Assembly (NCBI RefSeq): GCF_003633895.1
Contig: NZ_RBID01000014.1
Location: forward strand, 325,665 to 389,664
Source of the DNA: Vogesella indigofera
Lineage (GTDB): Bacteria; Pseudomonadota; Gammaproteobacteria; Burkholderiales; Chromobacteriaceae
DNA: 64,000 bases
Direction: 5' to 3'
Positions 31,701 through 38,565 of the stretch are shown piece after piece. How positions within the stretch are numbered: position 1 is the stretch's first letter; the number at the start of each line of letters is the position of its first letter. The notes under the pieces were generated by a model. The model was not told the origin of the DNA and ran no database searches. It saw only the letters and a list, made by a program, of their open reading frames with translations. Position numbers and translations under genes: made by a program.

Positions 31701-31948
31701 CCTTCATCGAGGGCCTGCCCGGCGACGAGGACAGTGCCGCCATCACCGAGGCCATCATCGCCATGGCGCGCAAGCTGCACTACACCGTGATCGCCGAAGG
31801 CGTGGAGACCGCGGAGCAGGGCGCCTTCCTGCGCCTCAACGGCTGTGCCATCCTGCAGGGCTACTACTTCAGCAAGCCGCTGCCGGCGGCCAACCTTGCC
31901 GGCTGGCTGCTCAAGCACCAGCAGCGCTGCCAGGCCAGTCTGGCCTGA
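28721..31948 (+). CDS. Membrane PAS-PAS-PAS-GGDEF-EAL c-di-GMP protein
   Basis: The 1075-aa protein has about nine hydrophobic segments in the first 270 residues, then three PAS domains (roughly 285-400, 410-525, 530-650), a GGDEF domain with an intact LGGDEF motif (about 718) and an EAL domain with GVEALIRW (about 846), EITESMLM, SIDDFGTGYSSL and AEGVETAEQ. Both catalytic sites look intact, so it could make or cut c-di-GMP depending on signals sensed by the membrane and PAS parts. Start GTG 28721 has GGGGAG upstream; the earlier in-frame region overlaps the mfd promoter. It carries repeat copies at about 30274 and 31880. Confidence 0.9.
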   Translation: MERQTRNALLAFAVFVAGIYAWPAQLAAPLLPAMFLSHGALAWRAGSAGLRAGLVWCALGAAAAFWLLPPLPALLWSATLCLPLLVLRQVLPPRHFRLYSAFGIERLMLRLCLPALLIVLPLVLASMAPPLQWLGWFALAWLSLLLFCGLLFTPAPSSAMQLRTLWLGALMTGGFALLWLPFGQPQLLYSLILLLPLLVFAAPRYGSVGQSGLLALGLLLLSLPLRLGVPGWAALHDTQAALTMALCAGLLCGVAVMGDLYRRRERLLRDVRAQFESLLNQSTSLMTLKDTNGRYLLVNLNFARLFGLPAEHFKGKTSRDVFDADEAARINSHDQQVMHSLESRQFEQRISSGGKHYLMLSSVFPLFDSDGLPAGVGSISVDISQREEEERQRHEAMEKYRAVVEQSLIGIYIVQGDTLVYVNPKLSDLVGYAAEDLLGRSITSVLVAGEDERIRQQIRRRMRENILVMHYTTRLLHQSGDIVDVEIHSRLFDYQGKKAIIGVVMDISERVAASAELRLAATVFDNATEGILVTDGDGAVVMVNKAFTRITGFASDEAIGRTSRMLKTANRERNKPLIDALNQQGFWKGEMFDRRKCGEPYTAELSISAVRDGHGALSHYVGVFSDITGRKQAEDRLQFLASHDPLTRLPNRSALIEALDSAIASPDEALPTMALMFIDLDRFKLINDSFGHQAGDEVLHEIAARLLQAAERFGMVARLGGDEFTLLVRDFDNHETLARMAEEVLHALARPMRVESHEVFVSGSIGISVYPNDGVDAVALLKNADAAMYRAKEAGKNTYQFFDAQMNAQTFERLLMESGLRQALERGEFELHYQPQVAGDDHQLLGVEALIRWRHPHLGLVSPARFIPLAEETGLIKPIGAWVLREACRQMMAWDAQGLAIPRLAVNLSARQFEQQSLLHDVAEVLANTGLEPARLDLEITESMLMQNPQEAVLLLGELKALGVKLSIDDFGTGYSSLSNLKRFPLDYLKIDRSFIEGLPGDEDSAAITEAIIAMARKLHYTVIAEGVETAEQGAFLRLNGCAILQGYYFSKPLPAANLAGWLLKHQQRCQASLA

Positions 31949-32015
31949 GCACGGCTGTCATGCGCGGGCGAATAAAGCGCTACAATGCGCGCTTGATTTT
32001 TACTGGTGATGCCTC

Positions 32016-32762
32016 ATGAGCAACAAGAAACTCATTCACGGCTTCCATGCCGTCAATGCCCGCCTGTGGCAAAACCCGAAAAGCGTACTGGAAATCTTTC
32101 TGGCCGGCGGCCGTCAGGACGTGCGCGCGCAGGCGGTGCTGGAGAAAGCCGCCGCCGAGGGCGTGAAAGCGCACATCGTCGACAAGGAACGCCTGGACAG
32201 CATGACCGGCAAGGCGCGCCATCAGGGCGTGGTGGCGATGATCGACGCCAACCAGAACTTCGTCACCCTCGACGACGTGCTGGAAAACCTGTCCGAGCCG
32301 CCGCTGCTGCTGATCCTTGACGGCGTCACCGACCCGCACAACCTCGGCGCCTGCCTGCGCGTGGCCGACGCGATGGGCGCGCACGCGGTGATCGCGCCGA
32401 AGGACCGCTCCGCGACGCTGAACGCGACGGTATCGAAAGTAGCCTGCGGCGCCGCCGAGGTGGTGCCCTACATCACCGTCACCAACCTCGCGCGCACGTT
32501 GCGCGACCTGAAGGACGCCGGGGTGTGGATCGCCGGCACCGACATGGAAGGCAGCACCGACCTGTACCACTTCGACGGCAGCGGCCCGCTGGCGTGGGTG
32601 ATGGGGGCCGAGGGCGAGGGCATGCGCCGCCTGACGCGCGAACACTGCGACGTGCTGGTGTCGATCCCGATGTTCGGCACCGTCGAGAGCCTGAACGTGT
32701 CGGTGTCCGCCGGCATGGTGCTCAGCGAAAGCCGCCGCCAGCGGGTGCTGAAGGCGTCGTAA
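32016..32762 (+). CDS. rlmB: 23S rRNA (guanosine-2-prime-O-)-methyltransferase RlmB
   Basis: RlmB methylates G2251 of 23S rRNA. The 248-aa protein has a small N-terminal substrate-binding domain (1-75, beginning [13 protein letters not shown]) and the SpoU/TrmD knotted domain with the three motifs: [36 protein letters not shown] and [18 protein letters not shown]. It lies alone before the copper cassette and ends in a repeat-derived terminator. Confidence 0.96.
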   Translation: MSNKKLIHGFHAVNARLWQNPKSVLEIFLAGGRQDVRAQAVLEKAAAEGVKAHIVDKERLDSMTGKARHQGVVAMIDANQNFVTLDDVLENLSEPPLLLILDGVTDPHNLGACLRVADAMGAHAVIAPKDRSATLNATVSKVACGAAEVVPYITVTNLARTLRDLKDAGVWIAGTDMEGSTDLYHFDGSGPLAWVMGAEGEGMRRLTREHCDVLVSIPMFGTVESLNVSVSAGMVLSESRRQRVLKAS

Positions 32763-32780
32763 GCCGCGCAGCCGCGTGCG

Positions 32781-32819
32781 ACAAGGTTGGCCGCAACGTG
32801 CAAGCGTTGCGGCCTTTTT
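32781..32819 (+). terminator. Terminator of rlmB built on a repeat copy
   Basis: A full repeat copy (CAAGGTTGGCCGCAA, 32782-32796) supplies the left arm GGCCGCAACG (32789-32798). It pairs perfectly with CGTTGCGGCC (32805-32814), followed by TTTTT. A repeat has become part of a working intrinsic terminator. Confidence 0.85.
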
Positions 32820-32888
32820 ATTGCCTTGTCTTGCACGACTGGCCTGTCGCGTGCCCGAACTTGTTTCCGCGCGCACGGTCATTGCCTA

Positions 32889-32907
32889 TATACCTTATGG
32901 GGGTATA
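32889..32907 (+). promoter_or_regulatory. CsoR-type copper operator
   Basis: TATACCTTATGGGGGTATA contains inverted TATACC/GGTATA ends around a G-rich core. It closely resembles the CsoR operator of B. subtilis copZA (core TACCCTACGGGGGTA). It lies 30-48 bp upstream of the oxidase start, and a csoR gene is in the same cassette. Confidence 0.8.
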
Positions 32908-32936
32908 AGATAATGGCCATTGAACAGGAGCCAGTC

Positions 32937-34448
32937 ATGGAGCGTCGCTTTTTCCTGCAGGCCGGCAGTGTGCTGGCCGGCCTGCCGTTTGTCAGCCGTG
33001 GCGCGTGGGCCGACAGCAGCGTGCCCGATCACGCCGCCGTGGATCACGCCGCCATGGGCCACAGCATGGCACCAGCCGCCACCGCCAGGAGCGGCAGCGG
33101 CCCGAGCCTGCCGCGCGGCGAGCCGTTGCCGGCCTTGCAGCCACTGGCCAACCAGGCCGCCGCTGCCGGGCAGTTTTCCGGCCGCCTGCGCGCCGCACCG
33201 GTATCGGTGGGCTTGTGGGGTGACCAGCGCCGCACCGCGTTCTGGGCTTACAACGACAGCGTGCCCGGCCCGTTGCTGGAGCTGTGGGAGGGCGATGAAG
33301 TCGAGCTTGCCTTCGACAACCGGCTGCCGCAGCCGACCACCATCCACTGGCATGGCATGCCGGTGCCGCCGGCGCAGGACGGCAATCCGCACGACCCGGT
33401 GCCACCCGGCGGCAGCCGCCGTTACCGTTTCCGCCTGCCGGACGATTGCGCCGGCAGCTACTGGTATCACCCGCATCCGCACGGCCATACCGCGGAACAG
33501 GCGTATCGCGGCCTGGCCGGCGCGGTCATCATCCGCAGCAAGCGCGATCCGCTGCGCCACCTGCCGGAAAAACACCTGCTGCTGTCCGACCTCAAGCTGG
33601 ACGACAACGGCCAGATTGCGGCCAACGACATGGCCGACCTGCACGACGGCCGCGAAGGCCAGTTCCTGCTGATCAACGGCGCGTGGCAGCCGCAGATCGC
33701 GCTGGCCCGCGGCGAGCGCCAGCGCTGGCGCATCTGGAACGCCAGCAGCAGCCGCATCATCAAACTGGCGCTGCCGGCGCACGAACTGCAGCTAGTCGGC
33801 AGCGATGGCGGCCTGCTGGCCGCGCCGCGCGACATCGACAGTCTGCTGTTGTCGCCGGGCGAGCGCGCCGAGGTGGTGGTTACCGGCCGTTTTCACGCCG
33901 GCAAGCCGGCCGGCCTCATCAGCCAGCCCTATGTGCGCGGCAAGCGCATGCACGCGGAACAGACGCAGGACGAGACGCTGGCCAGCGTCGTCGAGCACGG
34001 CATGCGGCCAACCCTGGCACTGCCGGCCACGCTGCGCGACATCGCACCGCTGGGTACGCCCGGCCACCGCCGCCGCATCGTGCTGTCTGAAAACATGGCC
34101 GACGCCCGCGCCCCGTTTCTGATCAACGGCCGCAGCTACGACATGCACCGCATCGACGGCACCGGCGAGGTTGGCCGCATCGAGGAGTGGGAGGTGGTGG
34201 CCGACGCGCACATGGACCATCCCTTCCACCTGCACGGTACCCAGTTCCAGGTGCTGGCGCGCAGCGTGGACGGCATCTGGGAAGACGAGCCCTTCCTCGC
34301 CTGGCGCGACGTGGTCAACGTGCCGGCCGGCGAGATGGTGCGCTTGCGCTTCGTGCAGGCGCTGCCCGGCCTGCGCATGTATCACTGCCACATCCTGGAG
34401 CACGAAGACCAGGGCATGATGGCGCAAATCGATTTTTTGCCGAGGTAA
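32937..34448 (+). CDS. Multicopper oxidase (CueO/CopA-like)
   Basis: The 503-aa protein oxidises Cu(I) to less toxic Cu(II) in the periplasm, as in CueO. A Tat-like signal (MERRFFLQAGSVLAGLPF) starts it. The copper ligands are all visible: HWHGMP, YWYHPHPHGHT, HPFHLHGTQF and the C-terminal MYHCHILEHEDQGMM, which carries the type 1 Cys, His and Met. A short Met/His segment DHAAMGHSM is near the N terminus. ATG 32937 with AGGAG is preferred; ATG 32913 is in frame upstream. It is the first gene of the CsoR-regulated cassette. Confidence 0.93.
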   Translation: MERRFFLQAGSVLAGLPFVSRGAWADSSVPDHAAVDHAAMGHSMAPAATARSGSGPSLPRGEPLPALQPLANQAAAAGQFSGRLRAAPVSVGLWGDQRRTAFWAYNDSVPGPLLELWEGDEVELAFDNRLPQPTTIHWHGMPVPPAQDGNPHDPVPPGGSRRYRFRLPDDCAGSYWYHPHPHGHTAEQAYRGLAGAVIIRSKRDPLRHLPEKHLLLSDLKLDDNGQIAANDMADLHDGREGQFLLINGAWQPQIALARGERQRWRIWNASSSRIIKLALPAHELQLVGSDGGLLAAPRDIDSLLLSPGERAEVVVTGRFHAGKPAGLISQPYVRGKRMHAEQTQDETLASVVEHGMRPTLALPATLRDIAPLGTPGHRRRIVLSENMADARAPFLINGRSYDMHRIDGTGEVGRIEEWEVVADAHMDHPFHLHGTQFQVLARSVDGIWEDEPFLAWRDVVNVPAGEMVRLRFVQALPGLRMYHCHILEHEDQGMMAQIDFLPR

Positions 34449-34451
34449 GCC

Positions 34452-34754
34452 ATGGACGACTCTCAACATGACTGCTGCAGCGACAAGCGTGTGGTGCAGC
34501 CGGACAAGGCAGCGCTGCTGAAACGGCTGGCGCGGCTGGAAGGGCAGGTGCGCGGCGTGGCCGGCATGATCGACGCCGACCGCTACTGCGTCGACGTGCT
34601 GACCCAGATCGCCGCCGCACGCTCGGCGCTGGACGCGGTGGCGCAGCAGCTGCTGGAAAGCCACCTCAAGGGCTGCGTGGCCCGTGCAGTGAACGAAGGC
34701 AACAGCGACGAGGCCATCGCCGAGGTGATGGCCCTGCTCAAGAAAATGCGTTAA
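34452..34754 (+). CDS. csoR: CsoR-family copper-sensing repressor
   Basis: The 100-aa helical protein has the family signature LKRLARLEGQVRGVAGMI and the Cu(I)-binding Cys-His-Cys set: Cys in DRYCVDVL, then His and Cys in ESHLKGCV. This set separates copper-type CsoR from Ni/Co-type RcnR and formaldehyde-type FrmR. Copper binding would release it from the operator at 32889-32907 and allow transcription of its own operon. It begins 3 bp after the oxidase stop. Confidence 0.93.
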   Translation: MDDSQHDCCSDKRVVQPDKAALLKRLARLEGQVRGVAGMIDADRYCVDVLTQIAAARSALDAVAQQLLESHLKGCVARAVNEGNSDEAIAEVMALLKKMR

Positions 34755-34781
34755 CGCACACCATCTGAACTGGAGAACGAT

Positions 34782-34988
34782 ATGGCAAACCTGATTCTGA
34801 CCGTCGATGGCATGACCTGCGGCGGCTGCGCCAACAGCATCAAGAAGGCACTGGCCGGCGTGCCCGGTGTGGCCGAGGTGGAGGTCGATCTCGCCAGCAA
34901 GCGCGTCAGCGTGCAGCACGACGGCAATGCCGACGAAAGCGCGCTGCGCAGCGCCATCGAAAACGCCGGTTTCGACGTGATCGGCTGA
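34782..34988 (+). CDS. copZ: Copper chaperone CopZ (HMA domain)
   Basis: A 68-aa ferredoxin-like heavy-metal-associated domain, beginning MANLILTVDGMTCGGCANSI. The MTCGGC motif binds Cu(I). It normally delivers copper to a P-type ATPase and to CsoR. No CopA ATPase is in the window, so the efflux pump must be elsewhere. A good GGAGAA precedes the ATG, and the gap to csoR is 27 bp. Confidence 0.94.
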   Translation: MANLILTVDGMTCGGCANSIKKALAGVPGVAEVEVDLASKRVSVQHDGNADESALRSAIENAGFDVIG

Positions 34989-35026
34989 GCGCTTTGCCAC
35001 AGATGGCACGGCAAAAGCGCGCAATA

Positions 35027-35048
35027 CGTGCCGCGACATTGCGGCACG
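35027..35048. repeat. Inverted repeat downstream of copZ
   Basis: CGTGCCGC and GCGGCACG form an 8-bp stem 39 bp after copZ. Without a T tract it is a weak terminator candidate; its right arm overlaps the rpsF -35 box. Confidence 0.55.
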
Positions 35049-35067
35049 GCGCATAAATCCGTACAAT
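35039..35067 (+). promoter_or_regulatory. Promoter of the rpsF operon
   Basis: TTGCGG (35039-35044) and TACAAT (35062-35067) with the ideal 17-bp spacer, 70 bp upstream of rpsF. Confidence 0.7.
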
Positions 35068-35086
35068 CTTCAGCTTTTAACCCTTG

Positions 35087-35117
35087 CCCTTCGCTATTAC
35101 GCATGACGAAGGGTTTT
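35087..35117 (+). promoter_or_regulatory. Terminator-like hairpin in the rpsF leader
   Basis: CCCTTCG and CGAAGGG form a 7-bp stem with a 13-base loop, then TTTT, 20 bp before the rpsF ATG. It may serve feedback control; leaders of rpsF operons in many bacteria bind the S6:S18 complex. This specific match is not demonstrated. Confidence 0.5.
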
Positions 35118-35136
35118 ATAGCCACAAGGAGTTCAC

Positions 35137-35514
35137 ATGCGGCACTACGAAATCGTGTTCATCGTCCATCCGGATCAGAGCGAACAGGTTGGCGCCATGG
35201 TCGAGCGTTACAAGGGCATGGTCCTGAACGCTGGCGGTCAGATTCACCGTCTGGAAGACTGGGGCCGTCGTCAACTGGCTTACCCGATCCAGAAAGTTCA
35301 CAAAGCTCACTACGTGCTGATGAACGTTGAATGCGAACCGGCGACCCTGGCTGAAATCGAACACGCCTTCAAGTTCAACGACGCCGTTCTGCGTCACCTG
35401 ACCATCAAGATGAATCACGCTATCACCGAAGCATCCCCGATGATGAAGGACGAAAAGGCGAAGAGCTTGCTGGAAAACCAGGCAGCTGCAGCCGAGGCTG
35501 AAGTTTCTGCCTAA
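35137..35514 (+). CDS. rpsF: Ribosomal protein bS6
   Basis: The 125-aa protein begins [17 protein letters not shown] and has [17 protein letters not shown] and [15 protein letters not shown], the conserved S6 signature. The tail (about 95-125) is acidic and alanine rich, longer than E. coli S6 before glutamylation. It heads rpsF-priB-rpsR-rplI. Confidence 0.97.
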   Translation: MRHYEIVFIVHPDQSEQVGAMVERYKGMVLNAGGQIHRLEDWGRRQLAYPIQKVHKAHYVLMNVECEPATLAEIEHAFKFNDAVLRHLTIKMNHAITEASPMMKDEKAKSLLENQAAAAEAEVSA

Positions 35515-35532
35515 TTGGCAGGTAACGGATCC

Positions 35533-35832
35533 TTGCAGAACCGAATTGAACTGACCGCTACGGTCGAACGCGAAGACTCGCTGAGATGCACGCCCGCCGG
35601 CTTGCCGGTGCTGGAAATGTGGCTCAGACATCAATCCCGCCAGAGTGCGGCCAACCTTGAACGTGATGTGGTCTGTGAAATACAGGCTGTGCTGCTGGGG
35701 GAGGGTGCCAGAAAGATGGCAGGAAAGATGGCAGGAAATGTGGTGCAGTGCACCGGTTTTCTCAGTCAGCGCAGTTTACGTAATCCCCGGTTGGTTCTGC
35801 ATATCGAACACGTTGAATTTGTAAAAGGTTAA
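35533..35832 (+). CDS. priB: Primosomal replication protein N (PriB)
   Basis: PriB is a single-strand DNA-binding OB-fold protein that helps PriA restart replication forks. The 99-aa frame aligns with E. coli PriB from (M)[12 protein letters not shown] to [12 protein letters not shown]. No ATG exists in the gap; TTG 35533 fits the family N terminus and has AGGTAACGGA upstream, whereas TTG 35515 directly follows the rpsF stop without a ribosome site. A full copy of the interspersed repeat (35646-35660) lies in the gene, coding SAANLE. Low-efficiency TTG fits the low need for PriB relative to S6 and S18. Confidence 0.9.
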   Translation: MQNRIELTATVEREDSLRCTPAGLPVLEMWLRHQSRQSAANLERDVVCEIQAVLLGEGARKMAGKMAGNVVQCTGFLSQRSLRNPRLVLHIEHVEFVKG

Positions 35833-35836
35833 CCAA

Positions 35837-36064
35837 ATGGCACGTCAACTCTTCAAGCGCAAGAAGTTCTGCCGCTTCACCGCGGAAGGCATCAAAGTAA
35901 TCGACTACAAGTCTGTCGATCTGCTGAAGGACTTCATCGCCGAAAACGGCAAAATCATCCCGGCTCGTATCACCGGCACCAAGGCTGGCTACCAGCGTCA
36001 ACTGACAGAAGCTATCAAGCGCGCGCGCTTCCTGGCTTTCCTGCCATTCACTGACCAGCACTAA
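35837..36064 (+). CDS. rpsR: Ribosomal protein bS18
   Basis: The 75-aa protein begins [15 protein letters not shown] and contains [13 protein letters not shown] and [18 protein letters not shown], diagnostic for S18. It follows priB by 4 bp and binds S6 in the 30S platform. Confidence 0.97.
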   Translation: MARQLFKRKKFCRFTAEGIKVIDYKSVDLLKDFIAENGKIIPARITGTKAGYQRQLTEAIKRARFLAFLPFTDQH

Positions 36065-36085
36065 GACCGGGAAAGGACCGACAAG

Positions 36086-36535
36086 ATGCAAATCATTCTG
36101 CTCGAACAAGTCGCCAACCTGGGTACCCTGGGTGACGTGGTAAACGTGAAGAACGGCTACGCCCGTAACTTCCTGATCCCGCAAGGCAAAGCCAAGCGTG
36201 CAACTGAAGCCAACCTGAAAGAATTCGAAGCTCGCCGTGCCGAGCTGGAAGCCAAACAGGCTGAAATTCTGGCAGACGCCAAAGTCCGCGCTGAAAAACT
36301 GAACGAAGCTACTGTTACCATCGCGCAAAAAGCCGGTGTTGACGGTCGCCTGTTCGGCTCCGTGACCAACGTTGACATCGCTGAAGCGGTTACTGCTTCC
36401 GGCGTTGCCATCAAGCGTTTCGAAGTTCGTCTGCCAAACGGCCAGCTGAAGGCCATCGGCGAGTACGACGTTGAAATCGCCCTGCACCACGACGTTGTGG
36501 TTGCGATCAAGGTTGTGGTTGTTCCTGCCGTTTAA
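36086..36535 (+). CDS. rplI: Ribosomal protein bL9
   Basis: The 149-aa protein starts [34 protein letters not shown] sequence, with the L9 motif [17 protein letters not shown], a long central helix (about 40-75) and a C-terminal rRNA-binding domain ([31 protein letters not shown]). Last gene of the operon, followed by a terminator. Confidence 0.97.
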   Translation: MQIILLEQVANLGTLGDVVNVKNGYARNFLIPQGKAKRATEANLKEFEARRAELEAKQAEILADAKVRAEKLNEATVTIAQKAGVDGRLFGSVTNVDIAEAVTASGVAIKRFEVRLPNGQLKAIGEYDVEIALHHDVVVAIKVVVVPAV

Positions 36536-36561
36536 GCAAGACAGCACTGCCCGCAACACAG

Positions 36562-36587
36562 AAAAGCCGCCCTCGGGCGGCTTTTTT
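36562..36587 (+). terminator. Terminator of the rpsF operon
   Basis: AAAAGCCGCCC/GGGCGGCTTTTTT with a short TC loop, 26 bp after rplI. Confidence 0.92.
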
Positions 36588-36707
36588 CATGGCCGCCTGC
36601 CGGCGAAGCCGTGTTATGTCGCATTGCACAACGTCAATGTCCTGTTCTCGAACGCCCGTTTGCCTGTGTTGGCGCATAATGCCAATAGATCAATGGAGGG
36701 CGCGATG

Positions 36708-36887
36708 ATGGAACTGGTAATTGCTGCAGTATTGTTATTATTCTTTGTTTTTCCGCTGTTTGGTGGCGTGCTGGCCTTTGTCAGCGGCGCGATCCGGCCG
36801 CGTTTTCACGGTGGCAAGGTGCTGTCCGGCTGGCATCCGCTGAACCCGTACTACAAGTTGTCGCCGTATCACTTCGGCAAACGCTAG
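36708..36887 (+). CDS. Small membrane protein, 59 aa
   Basis: The frame begins MELVIAAVLLLFFVFPLFGGVLAFV, one strong hydrophobic segment, then a basic, aromatic tail ending KLSPYHFGKR. GGAGGG lies 7 bases upstream of ATG 36708 (ATG 36705 also possible). Start context, a following terminator and the repeat make it likely real. The function is unknown. Confidence 0.65.
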   Translation: MELVIAAVLLLFFVFPLFGGVLAFVSGAIRPRFHGGKVLSGWHPLNPYYKLSPYHFGKR

Positions 36888-36911
36888 ACCGATACCGTCT
36901 GCTGCAGAATG

Positions 36912-36938
36912 GCCCCGCCCGCGCGGGGCTTTTGTTTT
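36912..36938 (+). terminator. Rho-independent terminator
   Basis: GCCCCGC/GCGGGGC with loop CCGC, then TTTTGTTTT, 24 bp after the small membrane protein gene. Confidence 0.88.
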
Positions 36939-36951
36939 GCGGCCAACCTTG
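36937..36951. repeat. Single copy of the interspersed repeat
   Basis: TTGCGGCCAACCTTG, exact full-length copy, directly abutting the preceding terminator and 22 bp past the convergent gene end. Confidence 0.85.
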
Positions 36952-36973
36952 GCCGCAGTCACCGCCGACCGTA

Positions 36974-37369
36974 TCAATCCCGTTGCCCGTCCCCCAGTCG
37001 GCGCGCCTCCACCTCGAACGGGTTGTCCCGGTACGGCCGCTTGCCTCGCAGCCACAGCCACAGGCTGGCGGCGGGGTAGGCCAGCAACAGCAGCACGCCC
37101 CAGCGCTGGTACTGGCGCACGTGTACCTGCTCGTGCGCGCGCAGCCGTGCCAGCAGCAGCCGGTTCTGGCCGATGATCACGTGGCCGAAGGTGATGGCGG
37201 CGAACGGCAGGCGTCGTACTTTGTCATCCGGCCACAACGCGATTTCCAGCGCGCCGCGCTGCCGGCTGGCACGAGCGCCGCACAGCAGCAGCGGCAGCGC
37301 CAGCAGCAGGCCTAGCAGTGAGCAGGGTGCCGCCCACAGATAGGCGGCGAGGCGACGCAGGCTGCACAT
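36974..37369 (-). CDS. Membrane protein with HExxH motif
   Basis: The 131-aa product has an N-terminal hydrophobic segment (about 8-32), then a soluble stretch and a second membrane segment (about 90-108). HEQVHVRQYQRWG at about residue 79 contains HExxH, the zinc-metallopeptidase core motif. I know no characterised member; small proteins with this RxHExVHVRQYxRWG pattern recur as hypothetical proteins in proteobacteria. Its start lies 1 bp after the GNAT stop, so the two are translationally coupled. Confidence 0.75.
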   Translation of the reverse strand: MCSLRRLAAYLWAAPCSLLGLLLALPLLLCGARASRQRGALEIALWPDDKVRRLPFAAITFGHVIIGQNRLLLARLRAHEQVHVRQYQRWGVLLLLAYPAASLWLWLRGKRPYRDNPFEVEARRLGDGQRD

Positions 37370-37370
37370 G

Positions 37371-38429
37371 CTACTTGACTGCCCGCGCCATCAGCAGGCA
37401 GTCGTGATAGGCGCCATGGCGCAAGCCGTCGCCGCGCAGCGTGGCCTCGCGGACAAAGCCGTATTTTTCATACAGCGCGATGGCCGGCGCGTTGTCGCTG
37501 AACACTTTCAGCTGCAGCCGGCGGTAGGGCAGGTAGTCGCTGACCTGCCCCAGCAGCGCCTGCAGCAGCGCACTGCCCACGCCCTGGCCGTGCTGCGCCG
37601 GGTGCACGATGATGCCCAGCTCGGCGATATGCGCCAGCCGCGGGTTGTCGCCGGGCTGCCAGATGGCGGCATTACCGACGATGCTGCCATCCGCCGCTTC
37701 CGCCACCAGGCTGTACTTGCAGTCGCTCAGGCGCTGCCGCCAGGCGTTTTCGTCCGGGTAGGGCAGCTGCAGGGTATTGGCCTGCACGCTATCGTGCGCC
37801 ATCAGCGCGGCCACGCCGGCTGCGTCGTCCAGCTCGCTGTGGCGCAGGTGGAACAGCTGGCGCGGTCTGTCCTGCCGCGGTGCGGGCCGGGTGGCGGGTT
37901 CGGCGGGCCTGGTGCTGGCCGCATGCTCGCCGGGGCGAAAGCGCAAGCGCGCCATCAGTACCGCATCCTCGTACACGCCTTCGCGCAGGTTGAAGCCGCG
38001 CGCCACACCCTCGTGCTCGAAACCGTAGCGTTCATACAGCGCGATGGCGCCGTGGTTGTCGTGCACCGCATCCAGCTCAATGCGCTTGAGATCCAGCCAG
38101 TTGTCGGCGTAGTCCAGCAGCGCGCGCATGAGCGCACCGCCCACGCCCTTACCCTGCCAGTCGTCGCGCACCATCAGGAACAGCAGCGCTGTATGGCGGC
38201 GCCGTGGTGGGATGGCCAGGTGCAGGCCGCCGCAGCCCACCAGTTCGCCATCCGGCGTGCAGGCCACCAGCGCATGGATGTGGGGTGGAAAGTTGTCCAG
38301 CAGCTGCTGCACGCTGGCCAGCGACTGGAACGGCTGCTGCAGGGTATTGCGCACCACGCCGGGGCAGGTACGCAGGCGGTGCAGGGCGGCGGCATCGCTC
38401 GGGGCGAGGCGGCGGATCTGGTAGTGCAT
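37371..38429 (-). CDS. Tandem GNAT acetyltransferase (two fused domains)
   Basis: The 352-aa protein contains two GNAT domains: residues about 1-165, with the acetyl-CoA loop RDDWQGKGVGGALMRAL and ALYERYGF, and about 190-352, with HPAQHGQGVGSALLQAL and ALYEKYGF. A Pro/Arg/Thr-rich linker joins them. Both keep the Q/RxxGxG/A loop, so both may be active. The two halves resemble each other, which suggests internal duplication. The substrate is unknown; small-molecule or protein N-acetylation are options. It is coupled to the HExxH membrane protein gene. Confidence 0.9.
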   Translation of the reverse strand: MHYQIRRLAPSDAAALHRLRTCPGVVRNTLQQPFQSLASVQQLLDNFPPHIHALVACTPDGELVGCGGLHLAIPPRRRHTALLFLMVRDDWQGKGVGGALMRALLDYADNWLDLKRIELDAVHDNHGAIALYERYGFEHEGVARGFNLREGVYEDAVLMARLRFRPGEHAASTRPAEPATRPAPRQDRPRQLFHLRHSELDDAAGVAALMAHDSVQANTLQLPYPDENAWRQRLSDCKYSLVAEAADGSIVGNAAIWQPGDNPRLAHIAELGIIVHPAQHGQGVGSALLQALLGQVSDYLPYRRLQLKVFSDNAPAIALYEKYGFVREATLRGDGLRHGAYHDCLLMARAVK

Positions 38430-38460
38430 GGGCGGCTTTCGCGATTACCGGGCGCGACAG

Positions 38461-38536
38461 CGGTTGGCCGCACCCAAGGTAGCCACCATGCCATGAGGAT
38501 GGGCGTGGTGACAACTGCCCGTGCGGCCAACGTGTG
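38461..38536. repeat. Two degenerate copies of the interspersed repeat
   Basis: GGTTGGCCGCACCCAAGG (about 38462) and GTGCGGCCAACGTGTGGCC (about 38521) lie in the gap between the GNAT and lactate dehydrogenase genes, in opposite orientations about 50 bp apart. Confidence 0.55.
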
Positions 38537-38565
38537 GCCGGCACGGGCAGGCGGGGCGGTGTCGC

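Noticed and set aside
29096..31918. A 940-codon open frame on the minus strand opposite the PAS-GGDEF-EAL gene
   Set aside because: The plus-strand gene has complete PAS, GGDEF and EAL motifs; the opposite frame has none and reads as repetitive His/Gln/Arg sequence.
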